Source: Anaspis maculata (Eukaryota > Arthropoda > Insecta > Coleoptera > Scraptiidae). From it: a DNA stretch of 64,000 nucleotides. The stretch's first letter is position 1; each line of letters begins with the position of its first letter. A program made the position numbers and the translations under genes. This document shows positions 59,749-64,000 of this stretch, piece after piece. The stretch is from the NCBI GenBank assembly GCA_949128115.1, contig OX421965.1:28453681-28517680 (forward strand). Direction: 5' to 3'. Below the pieces are notes generated by a model that was given only the letters and a program-made list of their open reading frames with translations, had not been told where the DNA came from and ran no database searches.

Positions 59749-61164
59749 ATATTTGTGTTAAAATTCTTGCGCGTTGTTGACACAAAGGGTCACTTAGTAG
59801 AAAACTGTGATAAGATAGCTTTTATAAAATCTTCGCAGACTTCTTTGATCTTGTCGACGGCGATAATTAGCGAAATACACTAATTATAAGTAGTATTATG
59901 TCTGAAGAGTTTCTCATTGATTTTAGATAGATACAGATGGAAGTAATACAAAAACTGACGATTCAACTCACCGCTGCTTGATGCTAAAACCAATTCGAAC
60001 CCCGAACCCGCTCTACAATGTCGTATACCTATCTATAGGTACTTTGTATTCACACGTATTTCCACGTTTCTTTAGCAGTTGTTATATATCTGTAACAAAT
60101 TATTTGGATCAAAGTGCAAGTAGGTATGTAGTTGCAGTTTAAACACATTCCGATTATTTTTAGCTGAGCATATGAAAAGGATGATATGCTCGCGAAGCTT
60201 GAAATGTGCTCATTTGATTTCGGCGTTTCAAGCCACCCCCTTTTCCGCTTTCGCTTTTACCGAAGACGGAACTGCTCTCCATTGATGATAGTTTTGTTGG
60301 TCCCGGAAAGCCATAAGAACGGGTTTCTTGAACTCCCAGTAGTTGTAGTCGACAAATTCGCGCTGGCGCTCATTCAAAGTTGTTTGGGAAAGACGGGCCG
60401 CACTCTCCTTTTTATCATCCTTTGGAATGGCGGTGGATATGGGAGAGAACGGGCGTGAAGTCCCCGCCGAGAAGAGACGTATAAGATAGGGATATGGCGC
60501 GCGAGACGGTAAAATCCCCCAAGGCACTTGCCCAGCTCTACCACTACTCCGTCCTCCCTTATCTCTCGTTTGGCATGCAAGGTCAATAGACTTCCTCACG
60601 AGAGACTTACACGATGTTTGTACCAGAGGATACGGCAGTGGTGCATTTCCATTTCTATTGGGGGCTTAAGTAATTCAATTTGGGAATTATCGCCGGGTTA
60701 ACACGAAAAGTGCAGCTGATAAGCTAATAATTTTGAAAGGGCTCCGGTTGGCCCGAAGGAGCACTTGGGAACGGACGCGATTTACATCTCCGTTCGGGGA
60801 TTTATTCGCAGGAACAGTTTCTCTATCTGTGTGTCTGGCTTGGAGCAGGAATTCCCTTTGAATTATGGGACGTACGTCATTTCGTGGAAGCGAGGGAATG
60901 TATTTAATTTAAAATTCACGCTTCGGGGCTTTTACTATGTGCAAGTTACATAAAACCGCATCTTGATGCTTAAAATCAGATATAGATTTGCGACCAAGCA
61001 TTTCTGATTGCCACTCAAGATAATTATTATCTCTTTGCGTCCAGTTTTGTATTGTGTGCGGCAGCAAACATCAATTGGAATTCACGGTCGCTCTAATCGC
61101 CCAACCCGAATTGCCGACTGACACCGATCAACTCTGCAGATTAAAATTTAATTATTTGTTACAG
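59749..61164. other. Upstream region of gene D; unique, partly GC-rich DNA
   Basis: The part at 60200-60930 is GC-richer and not repetitive. A 123-codon minus-strand ORF (60228-60599) was not recognised. The region may hold regulatory sequence for gene D. TTTGTTACAG ending at 61164 could be an acceptor for an untranslated first exon. Confidence 0.35.
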
Positions 61165-61221
61165 CACGCATCATAGCGCTTCTATAATCGATATAAACAA
61201 AGTCCACACTGTTCGTCCGTC

Positions 61222-62121
61222 ATGTCGACCGCGACTCACCATATCGTGCGCTGGTGCTTCGTTTTGATAACAATTTTTCGCTGTGAAGTCTACAGTTATT
61301 GTTCCCCGCCCGATGACGATGGCAGCAACACTGCGAGCAACAACAAAAGTGGACACGCCGAAGAACTGTACACCGGTTGCGTCTACGAACAAGATCCTCT
61401 CGCAAACCCGGACCGCTATGACCAAGAACACTTCAAAAAGGGCTTCTACGGCGGTTACTACGTCATTTCACAACATCCCTACAACCTGCACTACGTCCAC
61501 GGACGTCTGCAGATGCCCCGTAAATACTATTATCTGGAGCGTCACTTCAAGATTGACAAAAACGAAAACCCCACAGTCCTCGATTATTATTTCGGATACG
61601 CCTTGGAGAAGATGAGCAACGGCATCTACCGTTACGACAAGATCTTCACGTACTTCAACAATTTCGCAGACGACGAAGACAACAACAGATCCATCATCTG
61701 GAACCAGACTCTGTCCTCGGCGGAGATTACGGAATGCAACCCGAATGCCACCTACCTTTGTTTGGAAAATTCAGAGGCGGTGTGTTTGACAAACGGTACG
61801 ATTTACTGTATGACCTCATCCAGTCACGTGGCCCTTTGTGGTGATGACCAAAGCAACAGCAGTTACGCTTGTTTGAGCAGCACCGTGCCCTGCGTCACGG
61901 GCTGTCGCGATAAAGGAGGAGAGTTTGTGACTGTGCAGTTGCCGTGTTTGTCGATGACCAGAATCGAGGATGCCTTCCGGGACAACCAAGGGATGACCCT
62001 CACCAGAGTCGGAGGGACCTTCGCGTTGGTGCCTGTAAAAGAAGAGGAGGAGGCGACGTATTGTGTGTCTGTTATTGCCGATCCTAGGAACGAGACCGTC
62101 CCAGTCGATTCAAATAATTAG
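61222..62121 (+). CDS. Gene D: divergent, secreted Cys-module family member (299 aa)
   Basis: The single open exon starts at the first ATG after an in-frame stop and encodes a signal peptide (core WCFVLITIF). Then come a YGGYYVISQ region, FGYALEKMSNGIYRYDKIF (compare LGYSLAKL-x-TP-x-YTHYSFY in gene A), and a Cys module: EC-x7-C-x7-C-x7-C-x9-C-x10-C-x6-C. Several N-glycosylation sites are present (NRS, NQT, NAT, NGT, NSS, NET). Near the end YCVSVIAD corresponds to FCVTIVAL and FCVTVLAL of A and B. It lacks the Pro-rich repeats, the furin-type site and the C-terminal peptide. Orientation is opposite to A, B and the pseudogene. It is probably secreted; function unknown. Confidence 0.9.
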   Translation: MSTATHHIVRWCFVLITIFRCEVYSYCSPPDDDGSNTASNNKSGHAEELYTGCVYEQDPLANPDRYDQEHFKKGFYGGYYVISQHPYNLHYVHGRLQMPRKYYYLERHFKIDKNENPTVLDYYFGYALEKMSNGIYRYDKIFTYFNNFADDEDNNRSIIWNQTLSSAEITECNPNATYLCLENSEAVCLTNGTIYCMTSSSHVALCGDDQSNSSYACLSSTVPCVTGCRDKGGEFVTVQLPCLSMTRIEDAFRDNQGMTLTRVGGTFALVPVKEEEEATYCVSVIADPRNETVPVDSNN

Positions 62122-62215
62122 GCAGGTCATTGTTGTTGCCTGTTGGCTGCCATTAGATGCAGAATATACATAAATACCTGCATTATCTTGAAGCTGTAGA
62201 AACGCCCTTTTTTTA

Positions 62216-62221
62216 AATAAA
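62216..62221 (+). terminator. Poly(A) signal of gene D
   Basis: AATAAA lies 95 nt after the stop codon, a typical distance. Confidence 0.6.
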
Positions 62222-62605
62222 ACTTAAAATAAAAATGTTTATCTATATTGTTCAAGTACGGTCCTGGATTTTTTTTGTAACATTGTTATCTTGAGTAGAT
62301 TCATTAGAGGAGTATTACCGCCAAATCTCATTGGATTCTGTCAAACCGTTGCAAATAATATTACATTGTAAAATTAGGACCAAAACACAAATAGTCAATA
62401 AACAAAAATCTTTTCTGATCTAGACCCACCTTGATGTTCTCTATGTGGCATTTAGGCTGCATTCTCAGCAGGCCAAAGTTATCTTCAAGATTTCTCTCTC
62501 AAAAATGAAGATAAAACTAATTTTTTTTATACGGTGTACTGAGTGTATTAGAAAACTTGATACATAGCGTTTTTTCAATTAGATAAAAAAATATTTTGGT
62601 AATTG

Positions 62606-62850
62606 TTTACTATCCGGTCAACTATCCAAATCGCATTTTTCTAGAGAAATTCTCATCGGTTGCGATCAGCTAGGTGTTAAATAAAGGAAAACTGTTGTCG
62701 GCCGTCAAATTTATAAAAAAAAATCCGAATTTATTGAGAAAATAGACTCTTGATGAGTTGACCAGATAGTAAACTGTTACCGCCCCGGTCTCAGTTTACT
62801 ATCCGGTCAACCACCGAAATCACATCATTTTTCACATCAAAACTGCTGTC
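62606..62850. repeat. Direct and inverted copies of TTTACTATCCGGTCAAC
   Basis: The 17-mer occurs at about 62607 and 62793 on the plus strand and as a near complement at 62757-62775. Each plus-strand copy is followed by a related GCTGTCGGCCG or GTTGTCGGCCG block about 85 bp on. It may be a small decayed foldback plus duplication. Confidence 0.5.
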
Positions 62851-62869
62851 GGCCGCCAGTTTCATAAAA

Positions 62870-64000
62870 TAGTTGTCCCCCCCCCCCCTTGTGTCTTTAA
62901 TACCGTTTGAAGTTCTGTTGAACGCTCTTGCAATTTCCCGAGGTTTTCGGAGCACTAGTTAACCCTTTGTGCCTTTATGTCATATTCGGCCCCAAGTCGG
63001 GGGCCTCTTTGTGTCTCCAAGTATAATTTGGAGCCCTAATGGGCCCCTCTTATGTGCTTCATGGCTTCCAGAATTCCAATAAGCCCTCTTCTGCCATCTT
63101 GTGCTATGTAGGCTCAATTAGACTCTCCCTTATTGTTTCTCCAATGTGATTTGAAGCCCTGCTGTGCTGAGCCCCCTTGCATTTTTTGTTACTTTCAAAG
63201 CATAAGAATCACCATTGTGCCGTCATGTCATTCAGAGACCTTTTGGGTCGTCCCCTTGTGTCCTCATGTGTAGTTAGAAGGCCTATAATCAGCCCATTCA
63301 TATTTTTATCTCGATTTTTATTGACTTTCAGAGTACCAGTGAGCCCCCTTTTGCCTTTTTTTTTATTATATAGAGCCTCTTATTGGACCCCCTTGTGTCA
63401 CCAGTATATTCCAGTGAGCCATCTTGTGCCTTCTGCATTGCTGAAAGTTCCATAAGTTCCATCAATGTGTGTCCCTTTTGCCTTCATGTGATACACGGAG
63501 CCCTGTCAGACCCCCCTTGTGTCCGCAAGTGTAGTTTGGAGTCCCAGTTAGCCCCCTTGTGTTTTTTCATGGCTATCAGAATCTCAGTATGCCCCCTCTG
63601 TTGCCTTCTTGTGAGCACCTCATGACTTTATAATTATGATATTCGGAGCCCTGATCAGCCCACTTATGTTTTTATTGGCTTCAAGAGTAGGTAAGTACCA
63701 ATAAGTCCCCTTTTACCTTCATTTTTTGCTATATATAGTTCGATTCATTGTGCCCCTTTGTGTCTTCAACATCGTTTGAAGTCCTATCGGGCTCCCTTTA
63801 TTCCCGCAAGTGTAGTTTGGAGCCCTAATTAGACCCCTTAGCTGTAGCTATCAGAATTTCAGTCCCCTTTCGCCTTCATTTATCATATAAAGCTTCCTTG
63901 GGCCCCCTTGTGTCTTTAATATTGCTTGAATCCTTGTCAATCTCCCCTCACATCTTTTCGAGGCTCAGGAGGGCTTTAAATTGGGGTCCAATTGAGCCTA
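62870..64000. repeat. Degenerate satellite-like repeat, running past the window
   Basis: Phrases such as CCCCCTTGTGTC, AGTGTAGTTTGGAGCCC and TCAGAATTTCAGT-GCCCC recur throughout. Higher-order copies of the CAGAATTCCAATAAGCCC-type block start near 63066, 63325, 63573 and 63848, so the larger period is about 250-275 bp. There are many substitutions and indels. The ORFs here are repeat products. Confidence 0.65.

Noticed and set aside
60228..60599. 123-codon minus-strand ORF
   Set aside because: No domain, no splice-linked partner, and the GC-rich region is open in several frames.
61171..61431. Minus-strand ORF opposite the start of gene D
   Set aside because: No family support; the plus frame has a signal peptide and paralogs.

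Overview
The window looks like nuclear DNA of an arthropod, most likely an insect: genes have GT-AG introns with good splice sites, there are tRNA-headed SINEs, a 5'-truncated non-LTR retrotransposon, hAT-like and TA-type non-autonomous elements, and many short runs of the TAGGTACCTACC type. A hemipteran (whitefly-like) origin is a guess from overall texture only. There is no sign of bacterial or viral gene organisation.

Positions 1-38,500 hold almost no recognisable protein-coding sequence. I see one possible 43-nt internal exon (6238-6280) and otherwise unique non-coding DNA packed with inverted-repeat (foldback) elements. Three foldbacks lie end to end at TATA targets (10603-14511). A hAT-like element with an 8-bp target duplication lies at 17862-18340. 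A giant 12.3-kb palindrome fills 18563-30817; its arms are nearly identical, its loop is 43 nt, and 6-bp direct repeats abut its ends. Other foldbacks follow at 31188-32430, 34204-34793 and 34834-36599; the last also has a 6-bp flanking repeat. A SINE broken by a TA-flanked element lies at 32908-33540.

Positions 38,514-62,121 contain a small gene family. Gene A (three exons, minus strand, 38514-44253, 569 aa) and gene B (three exons, minus strand, 48856-51563, 646 aa) share exon structure, both intron phases (1 and 1) and sequence. A third minus-strand copy (54258-56003) is a pseudogene with stops, frameshifts and lost cysteines. A fourth member (gene D, 61222-62121, plus strand, 299 aa) is divergent and has an unbroken coding exon. 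A and B encode a signal peptide, a disordered Pro/Trp-Asn/Tyr repeat region, a short hydrophobic Gly/Ala-rich segment, a Tyr/His-rich segment, a cysteine module with near-constant 7-residue spacing and many N-glycosylation sites, a furin-type R-X-K-R site, and a conserved C-terminal peptide. This order of parts recalls vertebrate prion/Shadoo-type proteins, but homology is not shown. A candidate gene on the plus strand, with three frame-compatible exons and a C-terminal Cys/His-containing stretch, lies inside intron 1 of gene A.

Between and beyond these genes are further foldbacks, a second SINE, a hAT-like element nested in a foldback, a foldback carrying a broken CXC-type protein fragment, the 3' end of a non-LTR retrotransposon, and a degenerate satellite-like repeat running off the right edge. 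All calls come from reading the sequence; no database search was done.
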